DNA of 64,000 bases from Tetrahymena thermophila SB210 (taxonomy: Eukaryota; Ciliophora; Oligohymenophorea; Hymenostomatida; Tetrahymenidae), in the NCBI RefSeq assembly GCF_000189635.1, contig NW_002476163.1:310001-374000 (forward strand), in the 5' to 3' direction. Every line of letters starts with the position of its first letter. The first letter of the stretch is position 1. The position numbers were made by a program, and so were the translations under genes. This document shows, in pieces, positions 1-13,700 of this stretch. A model generated the notes under the pieces. That model searched no databases and was not told the DNA's origin. It worked only from the letters and a program-made list of their open reading frames with translations.

Positions 1-401
1 AAAATACCAGTTTAATTAAAATTATTTTTACTTTTTGTCCATTTTGACAAATTTATTTTTATTTTTAGTTAAATACTTTATTGATTTTAAATTTTAAATT
101 TCTTATTGAAGCTATTATTATTTGATAATTTTAATAATATTTTTAATATCTAAATAACATTTTTAATTATAATAAAAGATAGAATTAATTGAAGCAATAA
201 AATTTTTAAATCTAAAGAACTTTCAAAAAGTTCTAAATTACTGAATTAATTATACAATTTTGGAAATTTAATTTTTCTTTATATATATTAAAATAGATTA
301 TTCATTATCACAAAGTTATAAAAATATTTATTGTATTTATCATACATTAATTTATAAAACGCTAAAAAAAATAATTCCTGCTGGATAAATTTTAAAATTA
401 A
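1..401. other. A/T-rich intergenic sequence at window edge
   Basis: I see no credible coding frame, RNA gene or repeat here. It lies downstream of the paraoxonase-like gene and probably holds its 3' UTR and terminator, but no motif marks them. Confidence 0.6.
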
Positions 402-1592
402 TCAACTACGTCTAGTACAAACAACCAAAGACTTATCAGGGAAACTTGTTAAGAATAAGTATTTTTAAGATTCATCTATTAGAGCTCCTGATATGCCAGC
501 TACAGCTTTAGAGGAAGAAAACAATAATTAGCTCTCAAACTATTTAGTGGTAGGATTTAGCTTTATTGTGTGAACTTTAGCTTATAAATCAACTATTGAT
601 TTTTTTGTAGGATTTTATTAAATCTTTTCAATCTTAGGGCTTAAAGTTAAATATTAATAGACACTATTTAACCCGGCTGAAATAAATTACTTATTGACTG
701 GGTCATAAGTAATATTATCAGGTAATTAATCGACATTGAGATTCTATATTAACTCTATTTCTTGATTAGAATTGTTTAATCTGAAAATTTTTATTTACCT
801 ATCAGCTGTATCTGTAGCTGCAATTGTATCTTTTCCATCAAAAGCAATACCGTTTATCATAACTCCTGCAGAATTACGCAATTTACTGCAAGTAGCAAGT
901 CCTCCTTAAACATACTTACAATCCCAAACATTAGTTGTTTTAATTTTAAAAATTTAAATGACTAAAGTGAGAACCTTTTACCATATTGGTTAATCTTTTG
1001 GTCCTGATAATGGAGCTGAAAAGACCATCCAGTCGCTGATTAAAAATCTTTCGGGAGTTAAAAAGACAAGATCATTAGTAATTCCATTGAATTTTTCAGC
1101 CATTTAAGTAAAATGAAGATATTCTAATACTATTTATCCCTATTCGTCAAGCAAGATCTTGAAAGTATCTACTCTTTCTCCGCCAGTGTAGAAAGAATGA
1201 TTAATAACATGGAGATAGTTAGAATCACGAAGATAAATTCCATGAGGAATCAGGAAGACATTATCTGGGTAATTCTTTACTTGTACTTTCTTTGCTTCTA
1301 ATTTGCCTGTAGATATACCATAGACTGCATAAAATCCTCCTTTCTAAGCAATTTCAATGCTATCTAAACCTTAAAAGATTTTATGCAAATTAACATGCAT
1401 AGTAATAAGGATGTCCTTGTTATAAAAAACAGAATCTTCAGGTCCAATAGAATCAAATCCTTAAGTTTGAATGTATTCACAATCAGAATACTTTTCTTAA
1501 TACTCAGCAGATGTTGAGAATATTCCAACAAAATGAATTACATGAGCAATCAGTAAAATGGGCACTAAACTGCAAATAGTTTTACCTATCAT
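402..1592 (-). CDS. paraoxonase/arylesterase (PON) family lactonase-like enzyme
   Basis: An intronless 396-residue frame in the ciliate code, ending in TGA. Length and motif order match the paraoxonase/arylesterase family, six-bladed calcium propellers that hydrolyse lactones and aryl esters. Residues 1-25 are hydrophobic, like the retained N-terminal signal/anchor of animal PON1. Family landmarks are visible: GPED near residue 52, PHG with His117, VINH with His132, NGITND with Asn173, MINGIAF, and LPDNI. These line up with the PON1 residues Glu53/Asp54, His115, His134, Asn168, Asn224 and Asp269/Asn270, so both calcium ligands and the His pair appear intact. Cys38 and a Cys in the C-terminal VVCTRRS could form the family's terminal disulphide. 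Family assignment follows from these motifs; secretion or membrane location and substrate are inference. SMP-30/gluconolactonase propellers are a less likely alternative. Confidence 0.85.
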
Positions 1593-4500
1593 TTTAAGCC
1601 TATTTATTTATTTACTTACTTATTTATTAATTGAGTATTTTTAAATAATCAATATCTTTATTTTATATTTATATTCAGAATAAATAATTATAAAAAATCA
1701 AACAAGAATTTAAAGATACAAAATCGATAATATTATTATCAAATTTCAAATTATTATTTATTGTTTTGATAGTTAATTTTGATACAATAAGTAAGATTCT
1801 GCATATTTTTATTAAACGCTCAATTAATTCTGGTATATTTCAGTAAATTTTTCTAAATTTCTAAGTAAAATCTGAAGGAAGAAAGAAAGAAAGTGCATTT
1901 TGATTATTTTTAAAGAGTCATAAAATAATCAAAATCATCTGATTATTAAATAGAAAATCATCAAAAAATAATTTTCAATTAATTTTGACTTTTATTTTTC
2001 TAATTTATATTGTGAGTTTTATTTAGTTGCAGCACATCGAAAAATTAAATTCTGCTTTTTTAAATTAGCTGAAGAGTATTTAAAGAAGATAATATTAATT
2101 TTTTAAATAAACATACATTAAATGATTTTTTAATTTTAATTCATCAGGTCTAATCAGTGATTTCTTAATATTTTACAGTCATAATATAAATTTTAAGCCC
2201 TTTTAAATTTTAATTGATCTTTGAATGAATCGAAAAATCCTTCTATTTTTAAAAATAAAAATATAAATGAAGTATTTCAAATCAGATTTTTAGAATAACT
2301 TTAATATAAAATAAAAAAATTTTTAATCATAATTTTAATAAATGAAACCTTATAAAAATTAGCATTAAATCAAAATGAAAATTATATATTTTACTACTTA
2401 ATCTATAATTAAAGTGAAAGAAGATATGCATCATTTAAATATAATTTTATGTACAGAAATCAAAGTGAATTCAAAAATAATTTGTAAAAAAAAGTATCTT
2501 GAATAAACAATATATTTATTTAAAAATAAATAACGATATTAGGTTTTCATTTATTATTTTAGATTAATTAAATAGCAAGCTACACTAATAGATAGTGGTA
2601 TTGATGTATTAGCTATTTTTTAATTTAAATTCAAATTTCTGAAGTGTTTTTCTTTTTGAGAAATAGACTTTTTTTATCTAGGAAAAACAATCAAATGTAC
2701 TATGCAAAAAAATTAATTAAAAGAAAGTATCAAATTCTTTTACAAATTTAAAATTCAAAATTTTCAGAATTAATTTATTTTTATGTTAATTTTTTTAATG
2801 TAATATATATATATTAAGACCCTCTATTTTTAGCACAACCCATCAATATTTTAGCCTATTTTGAAAACACTTTTTTAAAGATTCAACCTTTCAAAAAATT
2901 CTTAAATCGAAGATTTTACATTATTTTCTAAGAAAATTAATAATAAATGTTATGTAAAAGTTTTAAATTAAAGTAGCGCCAAATTTTTAATAGAAAATTC
3001 TATCTAAATAAATTGGTCTTATTACTTATTTTATTTATGATATTTTTAATAAAAAATTAAATACAAAAAACTTTAATTTCATATTTAAAATGATGTATGA
3101 AATTAGTTATTTTCATCAATGTATTATTTATAATCAAGTTAAATTAAATGATAATATTTTAAAGTAAATTTGGTAATCTTGAAGTATTTACTTTTTTCTA
3201 TTAAAATGAGTTATTTTTTTTAATGAATATCAAATAATAAAAAGTATTCTAATAAGATTTTAAATTAATATAACTTCTTTATATTGATTGAGTGCTACTT
3301 AAAAATGAATGATAAAACATTGAATAAATTGAAGAGAACGTATAATTTAAATAGTTGATATTAATATTTTAAACTAAAATGCTAGAAATTTTAAGAGTAA
3401 TTAAAGTTCTTATCAAATAGAAAGCTCGTTATAATACTAAAAGTATTAAATTTATAATAGAATGTAGTAATATTATATTTGAATTCAAAACTTGCCTTAA
3501 AAAATTTTATTCTTATAGAATATCTATTTATAGTTATAAATAGTTATATTGGTAGTTTTTACTGATTCTGCATATAAAAACGAGTATTATTTCTAATTAA
3601 TAAAAAATGCAGAATAAAAAATAGATTATCTATTCATTTTTAATCATAAATTTCCTTGATCAAAAAAAATGTATCATCTGTGAAAATATCTAAATTTTGC
3701 TTTTACAGACTGTAAGATTATTCGATAATTAATAATGAAAAATGAGAATAATCTAAATAAATTTGATAACAAAAATTAAAATGCCAATTTATGATAAATT
3801 AAACAATATTTTTTCAAAAGAATTATTTACTTATATAACAAAATACCTTCTATATAGTTGGTTAAATCATATTTCAGTAACAATAAAATTTTTCAGTAAT
3901 AAATAATCTATCATTTTTTTATATAAAAATTTGTTATCTTGCTAAGTTTTACAACTAAAATAGCTCTGCTAAAATAATTGAAAAATAAAAAATTCGGATG
4001 CAGTTTTTGAATTCGTTTGTAATATTTAACCATTATCGAAGTTTCCTTGATTTTGAAATCTGAAGAAAAACTTGTACGAAAACGATAGTAAATGTTTTTA
4101 ATTTTTTAATTAATAATGAATTACACCTTTGCATAATTTATAGTTAGTTTTTTTATTAATTTGAATTTTTCTAAAAGTAAATTAATATTAATTAACTCAT
4201 TTATATTTTCCCCTTAAAAGTTAACATTTTTTTTTTAATGAACAAATCTTATTAATAAATAAGCTTAAACCTTAATTTAAAAATGATTACAGCTAATCAA
4301 TAAATTAAGTAAATAGCAAATTAATTTTTGTTTTATTGCATAAAAGGTATAATTTTGATTAACTTATTTACAATAGATAATACATTTATTTGCTTGATAC
4401 TTGTAAATAAATTTTTTAAAGGCTAATCTTTTATGGTTTTAAGAATATTAAATTATGCTTAACTAATTTTTAATATGATTTAAGAGCACAAAGGAAGAAG

Positions 4501-5463
4501 TTAGATACATATTAAAAATTGTAAATTTCAAAGAATAGTAAAACTAGAGGAATCAGTCTTAAAATTAATAAGTAAGAATAAATCTAAATTTGAACTCAAA
4601 TTAATATTTCATAATTTATTTATTTATTTTTACCAAAATTTTCCTTCAGTATTAAAATCAGTGAATAATATACATGTATTATATTTATATAACAAAAGAC
4701 AATCGATAATTAGTAGTGTATAAATATTTCTGAAAAACTATTCTTATTAATATTACATAATTTAAATTGTATTTTATGAGTAGTACAATAGCTTTTATAA
4801 ATGAATTTTTAGCATTTGCTTAAGCTAATCTATTTATTTTTTACAGTTTTGAAATATTTTTGAAAATTTAGCAAACTGAACTAATTTAAGAACTGATGGA
4901 AGATCCTATTTTAATATTAATGTTTTTAAGATACAGTCTTAAAAATTACTCTCAGTTTGATTTTTTCTGATGTAATCATGAAACCTTAAAAAATTATATA
5001 TTTGAGAGTATCAATCGAATTTAATTATATATATATAATGTGTTTATTACTTTGTTTGTTTGTCAGGTTAAAATGATCTAAAAAAAGGATAAGATCTTTC
5101 TTCTTCAATCAAATAGAAAAATAAAGGATGCATGTATTTAAATATATATATTTAAATTGCTTGCTATTTAAAAAGAAAAATTATTGATTGTCAAAAACTA
5201 GTCTGTCTTGTCTGTAAATTTATGAATCCCCAAAAGAAAGAAAGAATTAAATTAATTAAAAAGCAAAAAGAAAAATTATAATAAAATAAACATAAATTAA
5301 TCTGAAAAAAAAAAGAAAAGAAATACCGAAAAAAGAATCTTTAAATTAGTAAAATTTGGATTGAAATAATATTCAAAAATAAACTTGCTAATTATTATAA
5401 AAAATAAACAATAAATATAAACTTAAAACAAGATATACATTTATTTATTCTAAAAAAAAAAAA
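1593..5463. other. A/T-rich intergenic stretch (about 3.9 kb)
   Basis: Long runs of A and T with frequent TGA in all frames. I found no frame with the codon texture of the neighbouring genes and no tRNA-like GC island. It should contain the divergent promoters of the paraoxonase gene (-) and the small myristoylated-type protein (+), but nothing marks them. Confidence 0.5.
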
Positions 5464-5913
5464 ATGGGAAACTGCGCTACTATGAAATAAACTACTAATT
5501 TATGCTCAGCAGCTCAGCTTTTAAAATCATAATACGAGTAGATGATTAACTAAATAAAAGCTTCTAGAAATATTTTGATTAAATAATTTGTGAAAGACTT
5601 AGAAGACCAAAAGGAGAGAGAAGAAGACTTTTCTTTCATGCAAGATCTAAAGCTAGTTAAGGAAAATTGCAGAGGCATTGAATTAAAATATTAATTCAGC
5701 ACTGTTATACATTAATTATAAGAAATCGAATCGAAATTTTAGCTTTTAGAAAACATTTAAAAAAATGAATTAGAGAGAAGGGTCGCTAAAGGCATTGACA
5801 TTAACTAAAAGACTAAAAAGATATTAAATGATGCTTCTAAATTAAGAGTAATTATTTATGACTATTTCTATTCAGATTTAGAAGTAACTGATGTTCCCAA
5901 TGAGCTGATTTGA
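5464..5913 (+). CDS. small helical protein with N-myristoylation motif
   Basis: A 149-residue intronless frame. It begins MGNCAT, which fits the N-myristoylation consensus (Gly2, Thr6) with Cys4 available for palmitoylation, so dual lipid anchoring to a membrane is a reasonable inference. The rest is charged and helix-prone, with a Glu/Lys-rich stretch around residues 45-65 and Gln residues encoded by TAA/TAG. No domain was recognised. The start is supported by the A-rich leader immediately upstream and by the lipidation motif itself, which would be lost with any other start. No close neighbours suggest a role. Function unknown. Confidence 0.7.
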
Positions 5914-7740
5914 TTGATATTTAGAGCTTTACACATTAGAATAATAAAATACATCACAATTACTTCCCATAGTGTAAATAAATGATAATTTTTCTCTCAT
6001 TTTAAATTAAAGTCAAATCTAAAATTTCATAGCTACCTCTTTTGTATAAAACTACTGGATATATATATATTAGATTAAAAAATATCTTGGTACTAGTGTC
6101 ATTTATAGATAAGCTTTTCTAACAAAATAAATTCGAATTAAAACTATACTAGCTTTGGATCTTTTTCAAACAGACAAGTAAACAAACTTATAAAAACTTT
6201 TATAAAATAAAAAAAACAAATCCACTTAAACTTCCTTCCTATATTAGCATATAATAAATTCAATATTAATTAAATAAACTAGAATTAATCACTTTCATTA
6301 CTTTGTAAATATTGTTTATACTCCTAAATTTAATTATGTCTTAACTATTATTAATTAATTATATAAAATGATAATTATTATTATTAATTTTATATATTTT
6401 TCATTTCAAAAATGCATAGATTATTCATATAAATATCACGCTAACCTCCTTTTCTCGAATTCACTCACTTATTCAATGAATCAATCAATCATTATTTAAC
6501 AAATTAATTAATTCATTCATTCATTTATATGTATTTATTTATTTTGCATATGCTTTTTGAAGTAATTAAAATGAGATATAAAAAATACTCTGAATATGTA
6601 TGAAATAAAAGAAGTTAATTTAATTCTTAAAAATCATGGCTGAGAAGTTCCCTTCTTGAACAGTCGAAACATACTTGTGTATATTCTAATATAAAAAGTA
6701 ATACTCTTTAATTAGGAAACTTATTATTAGTGATAATTAATTTAGCAACTGTATTACTTAAATTTTTAGCTACTTTGAGCAAAAATAGCTTTTTTATTAG
6801 TCAGATTGTTTTATGTGTAAGCAGATATCTGTTTTTTTAATATTCACGATTAATTAAGATTACTTATATTTATTTAATTGCCCTGCGTTTTTAATTCATG
6901 AAGTTTTTAAATACAAATGTTATTCATATTTTGTAAGCTATTTTTTTAATATAAAATTTTTGAATGGTTATCCAGTAGTAAACTAATAAGGAGCGAATGA
7001 TAGATAATTAGATCTATAGATAGATAGTTACGTTTAAATAGCGCTAAAAAATAAAAGCAATTCTTATGAAGCTAATGTATCCTTTATTAAAAAAATTTTA
7101 ATTAAGTATATGCCATAAGATACATTCTTACATATATATATAGATAGAAACATTCATAAATATTATTTTGATTTATAAACATACATACATACATATATAC
7201 GTGCATAAATCATATCATATTATTCGAATAATTAAATTAATTATGTCCAGTACTTAAAGAGATTTTTATAATTTTAAGAAAGAAAAAGTATGACTCTATC
7301 TTATTTCATAAATAATTTGTCTAAAATAAATTTTAAATAGATATATTTTTCTTAAGCATTTCATTTTATTTTTATGTAAAAGTAATCTCAATTATAATTT
7401 TTTACAAATTAAGGTAGCTTGAAAGCTAGCTAGCTCTATTTTTATTTATATCTCTATCTAAAAGACATCCTATAATAAACCTCTTTATTTATTACGCTGG
7501 TCTCTTTTTAATTTACATTGCTAGCTTTGCTTTTACTTTTTAAAGAGATTTTTGATAGAACCAAGGGATGATAAAATCATAGCTAGCCATCAAAACTACA
7601 CAAGAATGGCTAATTTAAGGAATCATTTTGAAGAGGTTATTCATTTTCTTAAATTGCTGTAAGGTATAAAAAAATCATAAATAACTAAAAATTAAGCTTT
7701 GAATAGTAAGAATCATTGTGCATTAAGAATCAATATAAAG
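5914..7740. other. A/T-rich intergenic stretch with short microsatellites
   Basis: No coding frame is supported. It contains imperfect tetranucleotide runs (TCAA/ATTC types near 6477-6540, ACAT near 7180-7200) and a GCTAGCTAGC run near 7423-7436. It separates two convergent genes, so it probably holds both 3' UTRs. Confidence 0.5.
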
Positions 7741-10700
7741 TCAATAAACAAAGTTCAAATAAAAATATATTACCATTTATGTTTAAACTTATAGGTTAAG
7801 CACATGGTACATTGTCTAACTCATCTTTTTCGAAATAAATTTAATTTGAAAGTTGCCATAAATTTTATTTAATTTACCTAAATTATCAAATATTGGAAGG
7901 TAGTCAAATGAAGCGCTTTTCATTTATTTTTACTAAGATTTATATCGAAGTACTTTTTTTCGTAATTCATTCCATAATTTTAGTGTTTTCCATGACAAAT
8001 TATTATGAAATTTTTGCCTCATCCTTTTTATATTCATTATTTCCATGCTTTGAACAATAAATATGATTAGGACTATATTTAGTAAGTCTGTTAATATTTC
8101 GCAGATTTTGAAAAGACTTTTTTCTTTTTCTTCTATGTCATATCCAAAAGTAGTCAAGAATGCAGTAACTATGGATGAGCATGAAAGGGCTATATCGATT
8201 GAATTATGGCTTCTCTTCTTGTAAGGCATGAATGCAATCAGACTCCAAATATATAGAATAAGCGTTACTATGATTAGAATTCCATCTTCTGTAAGCTATT
8301 CTTATCCACTCAGGTTGACAAAAAAGAAGATGAAATTTCTTACCAAAAGCTTTACAAAATCCCAGAAATAATATTTAATCCTACATAATTTTAGTTTTAA
8401 ATAAAGAATATATAAAATTTAGAAGACAAATTTGGCTTTGTATATTTAAAACTAATGATTGGTTTGATCCAATCATACATAGATATTTTCTATTTATGAT
8501 CATTTGTATTTACTTTACTTTGCATATCAAAAATTATAGACAAATATTTTTTGATTTGATGTAAAGAAACAAACTAGTGGCTACTAAAAAATTGAATTTC
8601 ATAATTTTTAGTAAAATTAATGAATATTAATAATGCTAATTAAAGTAATAAGCTAGTCAGCTTTTTTTAAAATATCTTGATTTTTTCAAGTAAAAGAGTA
8701 CCGTAAATTAAAAAATTTACTTATATTCTTAAAAGAGAAACCCATACTACCAGTTCATTTTTATCATATCTAGAGAATTTCTCATACTGAAAAGCTTTAA
8801 CGCCAATAAACTAGGTACAAGCAGTGTCCAGAAAATTATGAATATTGAGATGTAGTATGAAAGAAACATTTAATAACTTTCGTTATTTGCATCTATAGAA
8901 GTATCGGCTAGTGAAAAGTTCTTATCTTCAATCTATATATAGTGAAGGCATTCAAGTAAATTATTTATTGCTATGCAAGAATAGAAAAGTCCTATTATAA
9001 GAATCAATTGCGTATTGATAGAGTCTTTTAATTGATCTTTAATCAATTTTTTTTTATGTAAAATGCAAGTGATTAAAATAACAGTTAGCAAAACAATCAT
9101 AGGCCCTACTGAAGTTACTACTATCCTAGAGGGGTAGAAGGCACCTATTTTAAAAAATACTTTTGCTATGATACATTCAAGAGAATATGAAAGCTATGAG
9201 AATATCATAGATATCTTGTTCCAGACATTAAATACATGAGTGTCTAAATAAGAGCCGTATTTGCGGTATAACTAAATCATCTATTAGATTTTTATTATTT
9301 AATTTACATTAAAAAACAGAGAAATTGCATCATTTCGAATTGATAAAATAAAATAAAAGTAAACATAGTTAATAATTTATCGGAAATATTTTGAACCAAC
9401 ATTTTGATTCTTTATTTTGTTACTTAATCCAATTAATATCAATCTTAAGTAAGTTTTGCCAAAAAATACTTTTTTGTAATGGTTTTTGCTTTTTAGAAGT
9501 GTAAACTAATTAATTTGTTTTAAAACATAAAAAAATTTACAGGTAAATATCCCAATAGAAGTTTGGCAAAGTACACAGATTAAAAAAAATTAGCTGAGTT
9601 TCCTGCTGAGAGCAAGCCCATTTTAATCAAATATTAAACTAATTTTTAAAAATTAATATTTTAAAAAATATTTTTATAGTTGATTGTAAAATAACTTAAA
9701 TTATCAAAATAAGAAAATCTAAATGAATTATTTACTATAATTTAATCAACCAATATAAAACTCAGTTAAAAAAAATCCATATTTTCAAATTTCAAGAAAT
9801 TGGTTGTAATTTAAAAAATCATGATATTGTGCTTTTAGATAAATTAAAGAGATATGAGATAATAGTAATGATCAGACTTAATTGTAAAATTTTTTTATTA
9901 TTCAAGGTTTACTCTAAAATAAGAAATCTTTGATTGATTGATTAATTCGTTGATCGAATAATTGATTAGTTATTTGATGCGTAATCAAATGAAAAAATAA
10001 TAAAAAATAAAATTTTTACTCTGAATTTTCTTAATCCCTTTTTGATAGCTGGAATAAGCAATACCAATTAATAAAAGTAAAAATAGAATTGACAAAAGGG
10101 AAAGATTTAATATTTTATCAACAACAGAGTCACATTCTATGCATCTATCAAACCCGTATCTAACAAATTGTTTAGAGGATCTTGTGAAATTAGAATCACA
10201 AGACTAGCATAAAGCTCCTTTGTAGCCTTCTTAGCAAAGCTTTTCATTACATAAAATTCAAAATTTATTTAAATATTTTTTAAGTTTTAATGGAAAAAAT
10301 AATAATTGCATCATTTATTTATTTAATTATAAAATAAAAATAATTACGTCATCTCCTTAACCATTTCCACCAATACAACTTTCTGAATATGGGCAAGTAA
10401 AAATGGACTCCTTATATCTCCAATACCTTGAGATAAACATTTAATTTAAATATTTTATGAGTAAAATTAATTTATTCAATAAGAATTAATTACCCCTTTT
10501 TAGTAAATAAGTAGTTTTTGAAGCATTCTGAATTTTAGGGATCACATTTCTTACAAACTGTATCTTAATTTGGATTTACAGTTTTTGAAAAAGTTCCTCT
10601 CAAGCACTCCTAGCAAATAAAATATTTAGTTTCTCTCGATTGCAAGATAATTTGTGTTTCTCCTTGCTAACAGGGACGAATTTCTAAAATTAAATAAACT

Positions 10701-13700
10701 TCAAGAGGAAACATAAAAATATTCTCTCCTCCTTAATTAGAGGTTATTTCTTCTTAGCTAATTATCTCTTTTTAAATATAAGATTGAGTTAATTTAGGGT
10801 ATATTTTATTAAATTTTCTAACTTGATCTTTTAACTTCATTTTTAGGAATAAGGACATCAGGAAATTTTATTTTAACTAATATTTAGCCTTACTCTTCCC
10901 CAACTAAGTTAATATCTATCTGGAGTATATCTATTAGTTTTTTTTAATCAATAATAGATTAAATTAATAATTATAGTTTTTAATTGGTTACTATCTTCGA
11001 TGGCTTTTTAATAACTCAATATCTTAGCAGCTTTATTGCTGATTCTAAATATTTATTCAAAATAATTAAAATGTTTAACATTTATCAATCAAATTTTACT
11101 TTAAATCATATTTTTTTATAATTTCATATTCCTTTTCGTTAATGTCTTATTCTTCAATAATTTTTAAATTTAAATCGATTATTTCTGATTATATAAGACG
11201 TCTTCTTTCCTCATCAGCCATGTCCCAATTAATCTACAAGTGTCTTCCACTAATATTTTTAATTTAAATGTTGTAAATAAAATCATTAATATAATTTTAT
11301 CATAATTAATAAAATTTAGAATCTGTTTTCTTATTAATAATTAAAAATTCTATTGAATGCAATTAATAATTTAGTAATCTTAGATAAAATTTACCTTGTA
11401 AAATTAAATATTTTGATGATATTTTAATCTTGAACTAAAAAATCTTTTTTAATTATGCTCATTTGATCATCAAAATCAACATATTATTCCTAATAAAATA
11501 AATTTTTATTAATAAATTTAATAGTTAATTTATTTTACAAAAACTTCTTTCACTTAAATTAACCTTATATATGATCCAATATTTTATCCATAAAAATAAG
11601 CTTCGTTGTTATATATCTTATTATCATAAATATCATAGTTATTTAAAAAATTATAAGGGTAGGTCTATAAATATCGAATAGCTCCACCTATCATTGCCTC
11701 GTTTTATATAAATGTGCTTTTTTTAATCTGTATTTAAGAACACTACTCTAATAAAAGCGCTCCTCCATAAAATTGAGCCTTATTCATCTGAAACAAACAG
11801 CCACTGATTTTTAATAATTAATAAATTCAAATTAAATTAAAAAAAAAATGCTTTTACTTAATTTTAATATCTCCAATACACTTATAAAACTTTCCAGCGG
11901 ACCCACTTACTGATAAATTCTCTATAAAAATAGAATGAATCAAATTTAGTGAAGACTCTTAAGTGCTTAAGCAACAACCCATATTTGAATTTCTGCAAAA
12001 ATTACTTACAAATTTACATTAATCTACTTAAATTTATGAATTTTCAGCAAGAATTAACATAAAAAATATAACATTATCTTAGAATTATGATTAATAGATC
12101 GTGATTGCAGATGATTTAAATAATATAATAGGGAACTGAGGAGCATTTTGCTCATATTGAAGAGTGTAATGATGGTTCTAAACAGCATTTTATAAATTTT
12201 TAAACAACTTCAGCTTCTCTAAAAGAATTTTACCATTTTAAATATCAATTAAATTAGTTTAAATAAGCACATTTCCATCAAAAATAGTATCTATTATTTT
12301 TATTTTATCTGGGTTAAAAGAAAACAAATATGGATTTTAAAAGGTGTTGTTGTTTATTTAAATATTCTTATGGATAATGTTTCCTCCATATTTAAAGTTT
12401 ACATTTGTAAGGCTAAACTCGTTGCTCTCTATAAACTTTAATTGATAAATTATTTAAATTAAAAAATTAGCAAATAAATAAAAAATAAAATTTACTGAAT
12501 TAGAAAAAAAAAAATTATATAAGTAGACATAAGTTGTTTCAGTACTTTGTTCTTCAGCATTATCTACATCTAGAATGGAAATTTATTTATTTTATTTGAA
12601 AATTAAGTGATTTATTTAAGCTGATATGATAAAATTCAATCTTATTAAATAACCTCTAAACTTATTATTTTCTACATCAAATTTCTCTATTTAAACATCC
12701 CTTATACTTTCTAGAATAAAAAAGCTGCTAATTGAACTCCATTTAAAATTTTTCATCTAAAAATTAAATATCTTAACTTTCTTGCAATTAATGAACTTAA
12801 AAATATAGCCTATACCTTGGTTGTATTATTCTTAATTTTAATTGCTTTAATCTGTTGTTCCTTTTAGACGGAAATTCCTATCAAAATTAAATAAAATATG
12901 AGTTTTAAATTTAGCAGAAAAAGAATTTACGATATTTAAACATAGTTAACATTTTTAATTGTAATAAAACCATAATAAACCATATTATTATCTAATTTTA
13001 TTTCAAAATTATCTAGTACTACAGATTTATAATCATTAAACTGTATTTAATATTGATCTTCATTTGTTATATAATAAAAAAATAATTAAAAATTTTTCTT
13101 TTTAAAATAATGCAGTTTCTCATTAATTAGACTAATTTAAACATTTAAAAAGGTGAAATAATTTTAAAAAAGTTATTAATGATCCCTTTAATTTTATATT
13201 TTAGACTAAAATAATGAATGAGATTTGGCAGTATTAAAAATATATAATTACTTATACTAAGCTCAAAAGATTCAAAATGGATTGCAAATATCTCTTAGTT
13301 GTTTATTTTTTCAAAGTCTATATAAGTCATTTAATATTTTTAAAGTGATTGATAGTAGAGATATATATTTTTTAAAGTGCTAATATAAGATAAATCTAAA
13401 ATTTAGTTAGTATTTTGTAAGCCATGATTTAGATAGAAATATTATGGAAATTTTAAATGGTTGAACAAGTAATTAATTCTTGATCTTTCTACAATATCAT
13501 TTTTATTTTTTAAATACTATCCTTGTTTAGAGCTTGACCAATCAACAGAACAAATTTACTGTCTTTTTCTAACATGAAACTTATACGTGTATAGATTATT
13601 TTAACTGCGAGCTAAAGAAAAATATTTAAAAATAAGTTTTAAAAATTAATTTAAAATTAATTACCAACTAAAACAATTATCTGTTTTCCAATTTCTGATA

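Noticed and set aside
6639..6662. ATG GCT GAG start-like motif in the 6.6-kb spacer
   Set aside because: The frame stops at TGA after seven codons.
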